Shown piece by piece: positions 1 to 8,063 of a stretch of DNA of 46,627 bases; position 1 is the first letter of the stretch, and every line of letters starts with the position of its first letter. Position numbers and translations under genes: made by a program. This DNA is from Kitasatospora phosalacinea (GTDB lineage Bacteria; Actinomycetota; Actinomycetes; Streptomycetales; Streptomycetaceae): NCBI RefSeq assembly GCF_000716545.1, contig NZ_JNWZ01000053.1:1-46627 (forward strand). The letters run 5' to 3'. Under the pieces are notes generated by a model. The model saw nothing but the letters and a program-made list of their open reading frames with translations. It did no database searches and was not told where the DNA came from.

Positions 1-56
1 GTCACGCTTCCTACGAGCCCTTCACCCGCCCGCTCGACCTCCTCGGCATCGCTTGA
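1..56 (+). CDS. 3' end of an unidentified gene (partial)
   Basis: An open frame runs in from the left edge and stops at TGA 54-56, giving the C-terminal residues HASYEPFTRPLDLLGIA. Codon third positions are mostly G or C, as in the real genes here. Too little is visible to assign a family, and chance openness over 17 codons cannot be excluded. Confidence 0.4.
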   Translation, partial: HASYEPFTRPLDLLGIA

Positions 57-364
57 CCAACACAGTCACAAGATCACAGGACTTTGCAACGGCCCTGGGC
101 TGCCGGCGGAGAGCGCCGCAGCGGCGGAAATCTCTCTGCCGAACTCCGAATTCAACGCCGCATTGCACCAGTTCGCCATCGATGGAAACGGATTTCGGCG
201 CCCTGTAGAGTGAGCGGCCGCGAGCGCCGCCGCAACCTGTGAACTCAAGAGCGGTAGGTCATCCTCCTTTCGACAACCGCCATCAGGACGGATGCGGAAC
301 TCCCGCGTGCCGCGGCGTTTCGATGTCACACCGAATCCCATCCACCGCCGACCAGGAGTCCCAC
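57..364. other. Intergenic region, no gene seen
   Basis: About 300 bases lie between the truncated first gene and the GTG start of the acetyltransferase. Frames that stay open here on both strands are short and arginine/proline-rich, like out-of-frame shadows. GC is somewhat lower than in the genes. It presumably carries the acetyltransferase promoter, but I cannot place -35 and -10 boxes. No convincing tRNA fold or terminator was found. Confidence 0.4.
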
Positions 365-925
365 GTGCCGCCGATCTTTCCCGAAACCGTCCTGCGCACC
401 GATCGGCTGCTGCTCCGCCCCTTCACCGCGGCGGACGTGGAGGAGACCAGGGCCGCCTGCTCGGACGAACTGACCCAGCAGTGGCTGCCGCTGCCCCGGC
501 CGTACACCACCGAGGACGCGGCGGCCTGGTGCACCGGGGTGTCGCACCACTTGCGCACGTCCGGCGACGGCATCCACTTCGCCGTCGCCGATACCGACTC
601 CGGTCGACTGCTGGGCACGGTGGGGCTCAAGAAGACCGACTGGCCGGCCCGGGTGAGCGAGGTCGGCTACTGGGCCGCACCGTGGGCCCGCGGCCGCGGC
701 GTGATGCCGGAGGCGACGCGCACGGTCGGCGCATGGCTGCTGGGCGGACAGGGCTTCCAGCGGCTGCAGTTGTTCGCCGCCACCGGCAACACCGCTTCCC
801 AGCGGGTCGCCGAGAAGGCCGGGTTCCAGAAGGAGGGCGTGCTCCGGAACGCGGGCTACGTCCACTCCGGCCGGGTCGACCTGCTCGTCTTCTCGCTCGT
901 GCCCGACGACCTGGCCGGAAACTGA
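365..925 (+). CDS. GNAT-family N-acetyltransferase (RimJ/RimL-like)
   Basis: Predicted cytoplasmic acetyl-CoA-dependent N-acetyltransferase of about 186 residues. It has the family start LRTDRLLLRPFTAADVEE, a central strand LLGTVGLKK, the W/Y pattern SEVGYWAAPWARGRG (acetyl-CoA loop) and the C-terminal NTASQRVAEKAGFQKEGVLR, all typical of RimJ/RimL-like enzymes that modify protein N-termini or small amines. I chose GTG 365 because AGGAG at 354-358 sits six bases upstream. In-frame ATGs at 239 and 323 would add residues outside the domain and lack a good ribosome site. Substrate unknown. It is convergent with the MATE gene downstream. Confidence 0.85.
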   Translation: MPPIFPETVLRTDRLLLRPFTAADVEETRAACSDELTQQWLPLPRPYTTEDAAAWCTGVSHHLRTSGDGIHFAVADTDSGRLLGTVGLKKTDWPARVSEVGYWAAPWARGRGVMPEATRTVGAWLLGGQGFQRLQLFAATGNTASQRVAEKAGFQKEGVLRNAGYVHSGRVDLLVFSLVPDDLAGN

Positions 926-960
926 CGCGCCCGCGCCGGCGCGCCACCCGTCTCGACCCG

Positions 961-2286
961 TCACCGGCGCAGGACCAGGAAGCGCGCGCTGAACCAGAGC
1001 GTGACGAACCCGAGGACGTTTCCCACCGCCATCAACTTGGCCAGGTCTCCCGCGTCGACGGGCCCGGGTATGAGGAACGCGGCGGTCAGCATCACCGTGA
1101 AGTACGCGGTGTTCAGCAGGAAGGCCGTCCCCGCCCGACCGATCTGCTCCAGGTAGCCGAGCAGTGCGAGCGTCCCGCCGAAGAGCACCAGGGTGGGACC
1201 GACCCAGGCGAAGTACCCGGCCGCCACGGGGACCGCGGCCCGGTCGGTGGTCAGGGCGCGGGCGATCGGTTCCCGGAACAGGAACGCCGCCGCGCCGAGC
1301 AGCAGGTACGGGGGCAGGGACAGCCGCAGGGCGGTGATCAGACCCGCGTGGTTGATCTCCCTGCGGCTCTCGCCCGGCCGCAGGGTGACGGCGATCGCCG
1401 TGCCGGAGCCGACCGCCATCGCGATCACCATCAGCAGTCCGACCGCCATCTGTCCGAGGGAGAATCCGGCGACTTCGGTCGGCCCGGCCTCGCGCAGCAT
1501 CCGCAGGTAGCCGAAGGTCACAGTGGACAGCAGCAGGAACGTGCCCGCCACCGGCGCACCGAGGCTCAGGAGTTCGCGCACCGCGGCCCGGTCACCGGCC
1601 AGCGGGGGCCGGGCCACCTGCTTCCGCCGGAGGACGACCGCGACGGCCACTCCGATGATCAGGGTGGCGGGCAGCCCACCGATCGGCACCGCCAGCACAC
1701 CGAGCCCGGTGACCGCGTGGAGCACGACCGTTCCGACGATGGACAGCACGGTGAACAGCACGCCGAGCCAGGACGCCGGACCGGTGTGCCCCAGGCCGCG
1801 CAGGACGCCCGCGCCGAGATGGGGGACCAGCCCGATCGCACTGGTCAGGGCGAGGGTCACGACGAAGACCAGCACCGCGTGCCGTGCGCCCGGGGCGACC
1901 CCGAGAGCGGCCAGGATCGAGCCGGACGCCGCCAGCACGACGGCAGCCTGCAGCACCAGCAGCCCCGCGCCGATCGCGAAGAACGTCGGTACGGATTTGA
2001 GCGCGTCCCGGCTCCTGCCGTTCCGGGCGGCGATCCCGGCGGAAACCTGGGTGGCCACCACCAGCCCTTCCGTCACCGCGAGCACGAGGTAGCCGATCGG
2101 CGTGTACACCGACCGGACGTAGAGCGCCTCGGGGCCCAACCGTCCCAGGAAGGCCACCGTCCAAGTTTGCAGCACCAGCCCGGCCACCAGGCCGAGCAGG
2201 ATGGAGACGGCCAGCCGCCCGGCCGAGACGTCCAGTGACGCGGGTGCGGTTTCCCGCACCTCACCCCTTGCCATGGTCTGCCCCAT
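961..2286 (-). CDS. MATE-type multidrug/toxin efflux protein
   Basis: A 441-residue integral membrane protein with about twelve hydrophobic segments in two halves. The sequence resembles the multi-antimicrobial extrusion (MATE) superfamily, with a repeated polar/Gly/Pro pattern (for example GAPVAGTFLLLSTVTFGY at the start of the second half). MATE proteins export cationic drugs or metabolites using Na+ or H+ gradients. ATG 2286 has an excellent GGGAGG site 5-6 bases upstream; a second ATG is four codons in. It reads away from copZ, with a candidate promoter at 2348-2376. Substrate cannot be predicted. A flippase-like role is the main alternative. Confidence 0.75.
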   Translation of the reverse strand: MGQTMARGEVRETAPASLDVSAGRLAVSILLGLVAGLVLQTWTVAFLGRLGPEALYVRSVYTPIGYLVLAVTEGLVVATQVSAGIAARNGRSRDALKSVPTFFAIGAGLLVLQAAVVLAASGSILAALGVAPGARHAVLVFVVTLALTSAIGLVPHLGAGVLRGLGHTGPASWLGVLFTVLSIVGTVVLHAVTGLGVLAVPIGGLPATLIIGVAVAVVLRRKQVARPPLAGDRAAVRELLSLGAPVAGTFLLLSTVTFGYLRMLREAGPTEVAGFSLGQMAVGLLMVIAMAVGSGTAIAVTLRPGESRREINHAGLITALRLSLPPYLLLGAAAFLFREPIARALTTDRAAVPVAAGYFAWVGPTLVLFGGTLALLGYLEQIGRAGTAFLLNTAYFTVMLTAAFLIPGPVDAGDLAKLMAVGNVLGFVTLWFSARFLVLRR

Positions 2287-2686
2287 GATTTCCCTCCCGA
2301 TTGCACCGACGGCCGCCCGGCAGGCACCGTCGATATCGATGCGGCCGACCGTAGCGGGGAATTTTTAAGAATTCAACGAAAGAAATTTGCGCGCCTCGGC
2401 GAGAGCGGAGCGGAAATCCCGGCCGTCGGCCGGCCGACGAACGGCCGGCAGCATCACCGGCCACCGGCTCGACGAGCCGTCGTCCCGCACCGCTCCCGGC
2501 GCCCGGCCCGGCAGCCCGTCCGATCACCCGGTCCGCTGCGAACTCCCATTCAGGGCACCACTCGTTGGAGGCACCCACCGGCGTGTCCCGGTACCCCGCC
2601 GCGACCGGGTGCGTTGTGCTGTACGGCACCCTTCGGCCCTGCGAGGCCGTGCCCCCCGAATCCCGACCGCCCAACGGAGGCCATCC
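2287..2686. other. Divergent intergenic region between MATE gene and copZ
   Basis: Four hundred bases with no credible gene. The part next to the MATE gene holds an unusually AT-rich tract (about 2359-2388), part of a candidate promoter. The part before copZ includes TACCCC (2592-2597) followed nine bases later by GGGTG (2607-2611), loosely resembling CsoR-type copper operators; this is weak. Frames open across it are arginine-rich shadows. Confidence 0.4.
2348..2376 (-). promoter_or_regulatory. Candidate promoter of the MATE gene
   Basis: On the minus strand TTGAAT (2376-2371) and TACGGT (2353-2348) are separated by exactly 17 bases and point at the MATE start at 2286. The spacer includes the run TTAAAAATT, rare in this GC-rich window. 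The boxes fit a vegetative sigma consensus reasonably but not perfectly. Predicted from spacing and sequence only. Confidence 0.4.
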
Positions 2687-2902
2687 ATGTCCACCACCGC
2701 CGTCTTCACCGTCGAGGGAATGAGCTGCGGCCACTGCGAACGGACCGTCACCGCCGGACTGACCGCGTTGAACGGAGTCACCAACGTCATCGCCGACGCG
2801 AAGTCCGGTCAGGTGACCGTCGAATCCGCCGCGCCGCTCCAGGACGAGCAGATCCGCTCGGCCGTCACCGATGCCGGGTTCGCCCTGGTCGGTCGAATCT
2901 GA
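2687..2902 (+). CDS. copZ: Copper chaperone, heavy-metal-associated (HMA) domain
   Basis: A 71-residue single-domain HMA protein with the metal site GMSCGHC (Cys14 and Cys17) and the usual beta-alpha-beta-beta-alpha-beta pattern through VTVESAAPLQDEQIRSAVTD. CopZ-type chaperones bind Cu(I) and pass it to a P-type ATPase. ATG 2687 has GGAGG at 2676-2680, six bases upstream. The length is standard. No CopA ATPase or CsoR gene lies beside it in this window, so its partner is encoded elsewhere or in unseen flanks. Longer in-frame upstream extension is not supported. Confidence 0.9.
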   Translation: MSTTAVFTVEGMSCGHCERTVTAGLTALNGVTNVIADAKSGQVTVESAAPLQDEQIRSAVTDAGFALVGRI

Positions 2903-3448
2903 ACCATTGCCGGACCGGCACCCCCTCACACCCCTTGCCGCCGTCCGTTCATTTACCGCCGCCAGATCCGGCCCAATCCCCTCCTTCGGGAAAAATCCCC
3001 GCATTCACTCTTGCGGGTAATTCTGCGTAACCACCGCCGGATCCCGGGAGAACCGCCCGGGCCGCCGCCGGAATCGACCGTCGGCCGCCCGGGCGCCCGC
3101 TCGACGAGTCGGCCCGCCGCCGGATCGGCGCACCATCGCCCCGTGCCGCGCCGCCGCGGAATCCGGTCCCGAATAATAATTTGCAGGCGATCTGCCGCCC
3201 CTCCTACCCTTGGCCATCACTGACAGCGCATCAGGTCTCGCCGTCGGCCTGCCGGGCTTTCCCCGCCAGGTTCCGAGGCCCAGTAGCGCCGTGCCCGAGA
3301 GGAGTTCCGTGATGGTTCCGATAATCCGCAGCCGCCCCACGGCGCTCCCGGTCGTCGTCCTTTCCGGCAGGTCCGTCCCCGCGCAGTAACCGCGACAGAC
3401 CGCCACGATCGGGTTCCGCGCCTCCACGTCCCCTTTCCCGGAGGCACT
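2903..3448. other. Long intergenic region between copZ and a GNAT gene
   Basis: About 545 bases without a firm gene. It has a local AT-rich patch (AATAATAATTTG around 3173-3184) that could be promoter DNA, and one short frame with a good ribosome site (3309-3389, listed separately). Other open frames are shadows by codon bias. TGCCGG-A-CCGGCA at 2908-2920 has a one-base loop, too tight for a convincing terminator. Confidence 0.4.
3309..3389 (+). CDS. Possible 26-residue leader peptide upstream of the GNAT gene
   Basis: GTG 3309 (or ATG 3312) follows GAGAGGAG at a good distance and is open to TAA at 3387-3389, encoding a short basic/hydrophobic peptide containing IIRSRPTALPVVVL. It ends 59 bases before the next GTG start. 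I do not recognise the peptide. It could be a regulatory leader ORF or coincidence. Only the ribosome site and position support it. Confidence 0.25.
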   Translation: MMVPIIRSRPTALPVVVLSGRSVPAQ

Positions 3449-4462
3449 GTGATCTTCCGTCCGATCGTCCCGCAGGAACTCAATGCCGTACTGGCCCATG
3501 TACGGCCCGACCCGTCCACCGCGGTCTCGGCGGACACCGTCCGCGCACGCCTGGCCGACCGCGAGTACCGCCACCGCTGGATCTGGGTGGCTGAGCCCTG
3601 TCCCGGCCGAGCACCGCTGGCCGTCGCCATCTGGTGGGGCAGCCCCGCCGACGCCCATCCGAGCAACCTGGACGCCCTGTTCGCCCGGTCCGATCCGATG
3701 TGGGCCTTCGCCGACCTGCGCCGGCGCACGTCATCGGCATCGGTTCCCCGGCCGACCACGGATCCGCGCAGCGCGGTCGCCGCCGCGCTGCTCATCGCCG
3801 CCCACCGGGTGTTCGCCGCCGGCGGGCTGGTCCCGGCGCCCGACTACCACCTCCTCCTGCCGTCCGGCTGGCGGGACCGCCCCGAGGCGGCCGCTTCCGT
3901 CGCGTGGCGCCGCAGGGCGGCCGAGGCGGCCGGTCTGCGCCTCACCTCCGAACAGCTCCGTTTCGAACGGACGGCGGACCGTCCCGTTCCCTCGCTGTCC
4001 GACCGGCTGTCCTTCACCCCGGACCCCGACGACGAAGTCTTCGTGGACCTCTTCCGCCGGTGCCTGTCGAAGAGCCTGGACACCGGCTCCACCCGGAAGG
4101 TGCTGCGCGTCGGTACGGAGGCGCACGCCCGGAACGAGATCGCGTTCTACCGCCACGGAATGCGCGGCCGGCGCTCCTGGTGGCGAATAGCGCGGACGGC
4201 CGCAGGACAGGTGGTCGGCTTCGCCATCCCCTCGCACAACTCCGTCGTCCCGGTGGTGGGCCACCTCGGGGTGCTGCCCCAGTTCCGGGGCCGCGGCTTC
4301 GCTGCGGAGATCCTCGCCGAGGCCACCCGGGTCCTGGCCGCCGAAACCCGGGCCAGGGTGATCCGCGCGGAAACCAACCTCTCCAACCACCCCATGGTCG
4401 CCGCCCTCGAACTGGTCGGCTACCGCGACCGCACCCGCCGACTGGTCTTCTCCGCCGTCTGA
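3449..4462 (+). CDS. GNAT-family acetyltransferase with long N-terminal region
   Basis: A 337-residue protein. The C-terminal ~130 residues look like a GNAT acetyltransferase: GFAIPSHNSVVPVVGHLGVL, then the acetyl-CoA loop PQFRGRGFAAEIL, then RAETNLSNHPMVAALELVGY, matching motifs A and B. The N-terminal ~190 residues contain WIWVAEPCPGRAPLAVAIWWG and may be a degenerate second GNAT-like domain, but I cannot confirm this. Start GTG 3449 has GGAGG at 3440-3444. Substrate unknown. It is convergent with the methyltransferase-like gene. Confidence 0.75.
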   Translation: MIFRPIVPQELNAVLAHVRPDPSTAVSADTVRARLADREYRHRWIWVAEPCPGRAPLAVAIWWGSPADAHPSNLDALFARSDPMWAFADLRRRTSSASVPRPTTDPRSAVAAALLIAAHRVFAAGGLVPAPDYHLLLPSGWRDRPEAAASVAWRRRAAEAAGLRLTSEQLRFERTADRPVPSLSDRLSFTPDPDDEVFVDLFRRCLSKSLDTGSTRKVLRVGTEAHARNEIAFYRHGMRGRRSWWRIARTAAGQVVGFAIPSHNSVVPVVGHLGVLPQFRGRGFAAEILAEATRVLAAETRARVIRAETNLSNHPMVAALELVGYRDRTRRLVFSAV

Positions 4463-4633
4463 CCAGCCACCCGTCGCGTCTCCGAACCGCCCCGCCACAA
4501 CGCCCGTCCGGCCCCGCCCCGCCACCCTGTCGCCGTTCCGGGCCGCACGACGTCCGACGTCCCGTCACCGAGAGGAGAACCTCCCATCAGGTACGACTTC
4601 CAGCACAGCGCTCCACCGCCACGCCGGGTCGGC

Positions 4634-5479
4634 TCAGCCCAGCGAGAACGCCCCGTTGGGTGGAGGCGGCGAGTCCGCGGCCGTCGCGTCCGTGACCGGC
4701 TCTGCCGCCTGCTCCGGCGTCTCCGTCAGTCTCGCGGGGAACGGATCGGCGGCGAGCAACCGGGTCAACTCACCGGTGGGGAGCGGCGCGTCGGATCCGA
4801 TCAGCAGGACGTTCCCGTAGCGCCGGCCCCGCAGCACCGAGGGCTCGGCCACCAGGCAGACATGGGCGAACACGGCCGCGACCGTGGCGGTCTGGGCCTT
4901 GGCGAACGTGAGCGGCGGGCCGTCCGCCAAGTTCGCCGCGTAGCAGCCTCCGGGCCGGAGCGCGGCGGCGGCCAGCCGTACGAACTCTACGCTGGTGAGG
5001 TGCGCCGGCGTCCGCGAGCCCCGGAACACATCGGCGACCACCACGTCGACGCTGGCGGGTGCCACGGAGGCGAGCGCGGCCCTGGCGTCGCCGACCGTCA
5101 CGTCGATGCCGGACGGCCAGGGGAGGTGCTCGGCGATGAACTCGGTCAGCGGGCCGTCCAGTTCGACCACCTGCTGCCGCGAACCGGGCCTGGTCGCCGC
5201 CAGGTAGCGGGGCAGGGTGAGCCCACCGCCACCCAGGTGCAGCGCCTCCAACGGCTCCCCGGGGGCCGCGGCCACGTCCAGCAGGTGCGCGATCCGCTGC
5301 ACGTACTCGAACTCGAGGTGCGTCGGGTCCTGGAGGTCGACGTACGACTGCGGCGTCCCGTCGAGGGTGAGCAGCCAACCGCCGTCGAGGTCGATGTCGG
5401 GCATCAACTTGGCGGTGCCCAAGGCCACCTCGCGCTCCACCGGTCGCGGATCCGCCCCGTCGACGGCGGTGCCGCTCAT
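4634..5479 (-). CDS. Spermidine synthase-like / SAM-binding fold protein
   Basis: 281 residues with a Rossmann SAM-binding core: LEALHLGGGGLTLPRYL (motif I), VVELDGPL (acidic residue for the ligand ribose) and VGDARAAL (motif II/III region). This arrangement is the polyamine-synthase/methyltransferase fold often annotated in actinomycetes as fused or stand-alone spermidine synthase-like protein. The DxxxD pair that positions the amine in true spermidine synthases is not evident, so a polyamine role is doubtful. The C-terminal ~30 residues are proline/alanine-rich. ATG 5479 is divergent from the hydrolase at 5606. Confidence 0.75.
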   Translation of the reverse strand: MSGTAVDGADPRPVEREVALGTAKLMPDIDLDGGWLLTLDGTPQSYVDLQDPTHLEFEYVQRIAHLLDVAAAPGEPLEALHLGGGGLTLPRYLAATRPGSRQQVVELDGPLTEFIAEHLPWPSGIDVTVGDARAALASVAPASVDVVVADVFRGSRTPAHLTSVEFVRLAAAALRPGGCYAANLADGPPLTFAKAQTATVAAVFAHVCLVAEPSVLRGRRYGNVLLIGSDAPLPTGELTRLLAADPFPARLTETPEQAAEPVTDATAADSPPPPNGAFSLG

Positions 5480-5605
5480 CGGGCGGGCTTCCGGGGAGCG
5501 GCGGAGTGGAGAACCGTGGGCGGAGGGACAGCCATGCGGGCAGCTTAGGCCCCATCAGGGCGGTCTTCCCAAACGGCGGCGGCTACCGACCGGTATGGTC
5601 GCTGG

Positions 5606-6619
5606 GTGGTACCGCCCGGGGTGGTCCCGGGCGGCGCGGTGGAGCGGGAAGTGGATGTGGCTGGCGTGGAATTCCGTGAAGACATCCTGGGTGCCCCGTA
5701 CGAGGCGGCGGAGCTCCCGCTGCTCCCGGACGAGGAGGGTGAGGTCAGCGCCACCCTGGTCCGTCGGCGGGTCGAAGGGTCCCGCCAGGCGGTGCTGTAC
5801 CTGCACGGCTACAACGACTACTTCTTCCAGACCCACCTGGCGGACCATTTCGCGGCGGCCGGTTTCTCCTTCTACGCACTGGACCTCCGCAAGTACGGCA
5901 GGTCGCTCCGCCCCCACCACTCCCCCAACTTCGTCCGGGATCTCCTCGCCTACGACGAGGAACTGGACGAGGCGGTCCGGATCATCCGGGAGCTGGACGG
6001 CCACACCCGGCTCCTGGTGAACGGGCACTCGACGGGTGGGCTGGTGGCGGCCCTGTGGGCGGCCCGCCGGGCCGGCCGCGGGCTGGTCGACGGCCTGTTC
6101 CTCAACAGCCCGTTCCTGTCGATGCCCGCCGCACCTGCGATGCGGACTCTCGGCGCCCCCGCGCTCGACGCCATCGGGCGCGCCTCCCCCACCCGGAAGC
6201 TGCCCGCACCGCTCAACCCGCACTACGTTCACAGCCTCCACCGGAGCCACCGTGGCAGCTGGGACTTCGACCTCGCCCTGAAGCCCGCCGAGGGTTTTCC
6301 GCTGTTCGCCGGGTGGCTGGCGGCGATCCAGCGCGGCCACCGGCAGGTCCGCCGGGGGCTCCCGATCGACTGCCCGGTCCTGCTGATGGCTTCCACCGCC
6401 TCCACCGTCACCAACCGGTGGGATCCGGCACTGATGCACACCGACGCGGTGCTGCGCGCCGACGACATCGCCGCACTCGCACCGCGTCTCGGCCGGCACG
6501 TCACCACCGTCCGGATCCGGGACGGGGTACACGACCTGGTGCTGTCCGCCGAGCCGGCCCGGACCGAGGTGTTCACCGAGCTGGACCGCTGGATGGCGGC
6601 CTACTTCCCGGCCCCCTGA
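5606..6619 (+). CDS. Alpha/beta hydrolase (serine aminopeptidase S33 / lysophospholipase-like)
   Basis: Up to 337 residues. The fold is shown by AVLYLHGYNDYF (oxyanion strand), the nucleophile elbow VNGHSTGGLV (Ser about 142 in this numbering), a WDPALMHTDAVL acid region and GVHDLVLS near the C-terminus supplying the catalytic His. Similar proteins are carboxylesterases or monoacylglycerol-lipase-like enzymes; natural substrate unknown. The start is uncertain: GTG 5606 has no clear ribosome site, while GTG 5651 or 5657 lies just after GGAGCGGGAA and would begin near the conserved region VEFREDILGAPYEAAELPL. Confidence 0.85.
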   Translation: MVPPGVVPGGAVEREVDVAGVEFREDILGAPYEAAELPLLPDEEGEVSATLVRRRVEGSRQAVLYLHGYNDYFFQTHLADHFAAAGFSFYALDLRKYGRSLRPHHSPNFVRDLLAYDEELDEAVRIIRELDGHTRLLVNGHSTGGLVAALWAARRAGRGLVDGLFLNSPFLSMPAAPAMRTLGAPALDAIGRASPTRKLPAPLNPHYVHSLHRSHRGSWDFDLALKPAEGFPLFAGWLAAIQRGHRQVRRGLPIDCPVLLMASTASTVTNRWDPALMHTDAVLRADDIAALAPRLGRHVTTVRIRDGVHDLVLSAEPARTEVFTELDRWMAAYFPAP

Positions 6620-6625
6620 CCACCG

Positions 6626-6682
6626 ACCTCTGACCCCTGCCCTCTCCTCTGACCCCTGCCCCCCTCCGACCCCTGACCACCG
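6626..6682. repeat. Imperfect direct repeats after the hydrolase gene
   Basis: Between two convergent genes the sequence CTCTGACCCCTGCCC recurs, and CTGACCACCG occurs at both edges (about 6616-6625 and 6673-6682). Units are imperfect and all on one strand. No stable hairpin is evident, so I treat it as a short low-complexity tandem tract. Confidence 0.5.
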
Positions 6683-6708
6683 CACCCTGCCGTCGGACCG
6701 GCAGACGC

Positions 6709-7935
6709 TCACGACTCGACCCGGTGCCGCTTCCGGCGGCTGCCCGGCAGGCCCGGGCCCTCCGCGTCGCCCCGGAGGACGGAGACCACGCCGAGTCCGG
6801 CGGCACAGACCGGCACAGCCAGCAGGGCACCGATGATTCCGGCGATCCCGGCCCCCGCCACCACCGCGATCATGATGGTGGCGGGGTGGAGTTCCACGGT
6901 CCGGCTCTGGATGAGCGGCTGCAGGACGTTCCCCTCGATCGCCTGCACCGCCAGCACCACCCCGAGGACCCACAGGGCGGTGCCCAGCCCACCGTTCGCG
7001 AGGGCCACCAGGACGGCCACCGTTCCCGAGAGAAAGGCGCCGACGAAAGGGATGTAGGCACCCATGAAGACCAGCGCGCCGAGCCCCGCCGCGCCCGGAA
7101 CCCCCAGGACCAGCAGCCCGATGGAGATGAACGTGGCGTCGATCAGGGCGATCAGGGTGGTGCCCCGCATGAACCCGGCCATGGCGGTGAACGCCTGCTG
7201 ACCGCACGCGATGACGGTATCGGAGTGTCGGCCGGGAATCAGCTCGTGCACCGCGTCACCGAAGCGGTGCCCGTCCCGCAGGAAGAAGAAGACCAGCGCG
7301 AGGGCGAGCACTCCGCCGGTCAGCAGTTGGGTGACCAGTCCGAGTCCGGAGAGGACGCCGTTGGCGAGCGAGTCCACCAGGGTGCTCCCGGAGCCCGAGC
7401 TCTCCTTGAGCGCGTACTGGATCTTGTCGCCGAACGGCCCCAGCCAGGAGGCGATCCGGTCACCCGCCTGCTGGAGCCCCGAAGCGATCTGCGGCGCGCT
7501 GCTCACCAGGGAGTTGACCAGCAGCGCGATCCCACCGGTGACCGCGAGCACCAGGATCGCGCAGGTCAGCCCGGCCGCCACGCCCCGTTTGACGCCCCGG
7601 CGCACCAGCCAGGGCATCACTGGGTAGAGCAGCGCCGTGGCCAGCAACGCGACCACCATCGGAATCGTCGCGGCCCGCAACTCCACCACCACGAAGACGG
7701 CGAACGCGGCCACGGTGATGAAGAGGATCACCGCCGCGGACCAGGCGGCAGCCGACCGGATCGTCGCGGGAAGCATCTGGGACGGCCGCCGGCCGTCCGG
7801 GTCCGCACCGCCCCCGGCGACCACGGGCAGCGCTCCTGACGCCCCACCACTTCCAGAGGAAGGATTCCCACTTGATGATGTCGACAGGTCTGGTCGGTCG
7901 CCCGGGCCCGGGGAGCCCTCTGCCGTCACCGTCAC
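6709..7935 (-). CDS. AI-2E family transporter (PerM/YdiK-like)
   Basis: 408 residues with a low-complexity N-terminus (about 60 residues of Gly/Ser/Pro) followed by eight hydrophobic segments and the family pattern: N-terminal helix pair, a soluble middle part (QIASGLQQAGDRIASWLG), LALVFFFLRDG, then VFMGAYIPFVGAFLSGT and GNVLQPLIQSRTVELHP. The last two are diagnostic of the AI-2E transporter family; most members are not proven autoinducer carriers. Start may be GTG 7935 or GTG 7929; the latter is better spaced from GGAGG. It is followed by no partner gene. Confidence 0.85.
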   Translation of the reverse strand: MTVTAEGSPGPGDRPDLSTSSSGNPSSGSGGASGALPVVAGGGADPDGRRPSQMLPATIRSAAAWSAAVILFITVAAFAVFVVVELRAATIPMVVALLATALLYPVMPWLVRRGVKRGVAAGLTCAILVLAVTGGIALLVNSLVSSAPQIASGLQQAGDRIASWLGPFGDKIQYALKESSGSGSTLVDSLANGVLSGLGLVTQLLTGGVLALALVFFFLRDGHRFGDAVHELIPGRHSDTVIACGQQAFTAMAGFMRGTTLIALIDATFISIGLLVLGVPGAAGLGALVFMGAYIPFVGAFLSGTVAVLVALANGGLGTALWVLGVVLAVQAIEGNVLQPLIQSRTVELHPATIMIAVVAGAGIAGIIGALLAVPVCAAGLGVVSVLRGDAEGPGLPGSRRKRHRVES

Positions 7936-8063
7936 CTCCGCAGCCGACGCTCCGTCATGATCGTCTTATTTCAACAGACGACGGTCATGTCGGCGGGCAG
8001 GAGCCGACGGCGTGGCGTGCCACCCGTGCCGGGCCGCCCTCCGCCCGGGCTGCTCGCTGCGGG

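Noticed and set aside
66..341. Minus-strand 91-residue open frame in the first intergenic region
   Set aside because: No ribosome site, no domain, and it crosses the presumed promoter region of the acetyltransferase.
239..364. Upstream starts for the first GNAT gene (ATG 239 and ATG 323)
   Set aside because: The GTG at 365 has a perfectly spaced AGGAG and the domain begins right after it.
2908..2920. TGCCGG-A-CCGGCA after copZ as a terminator
   Set aside because: The loop is one base, which a hairpin cannot form; a shortened stem would be too weak to claim.
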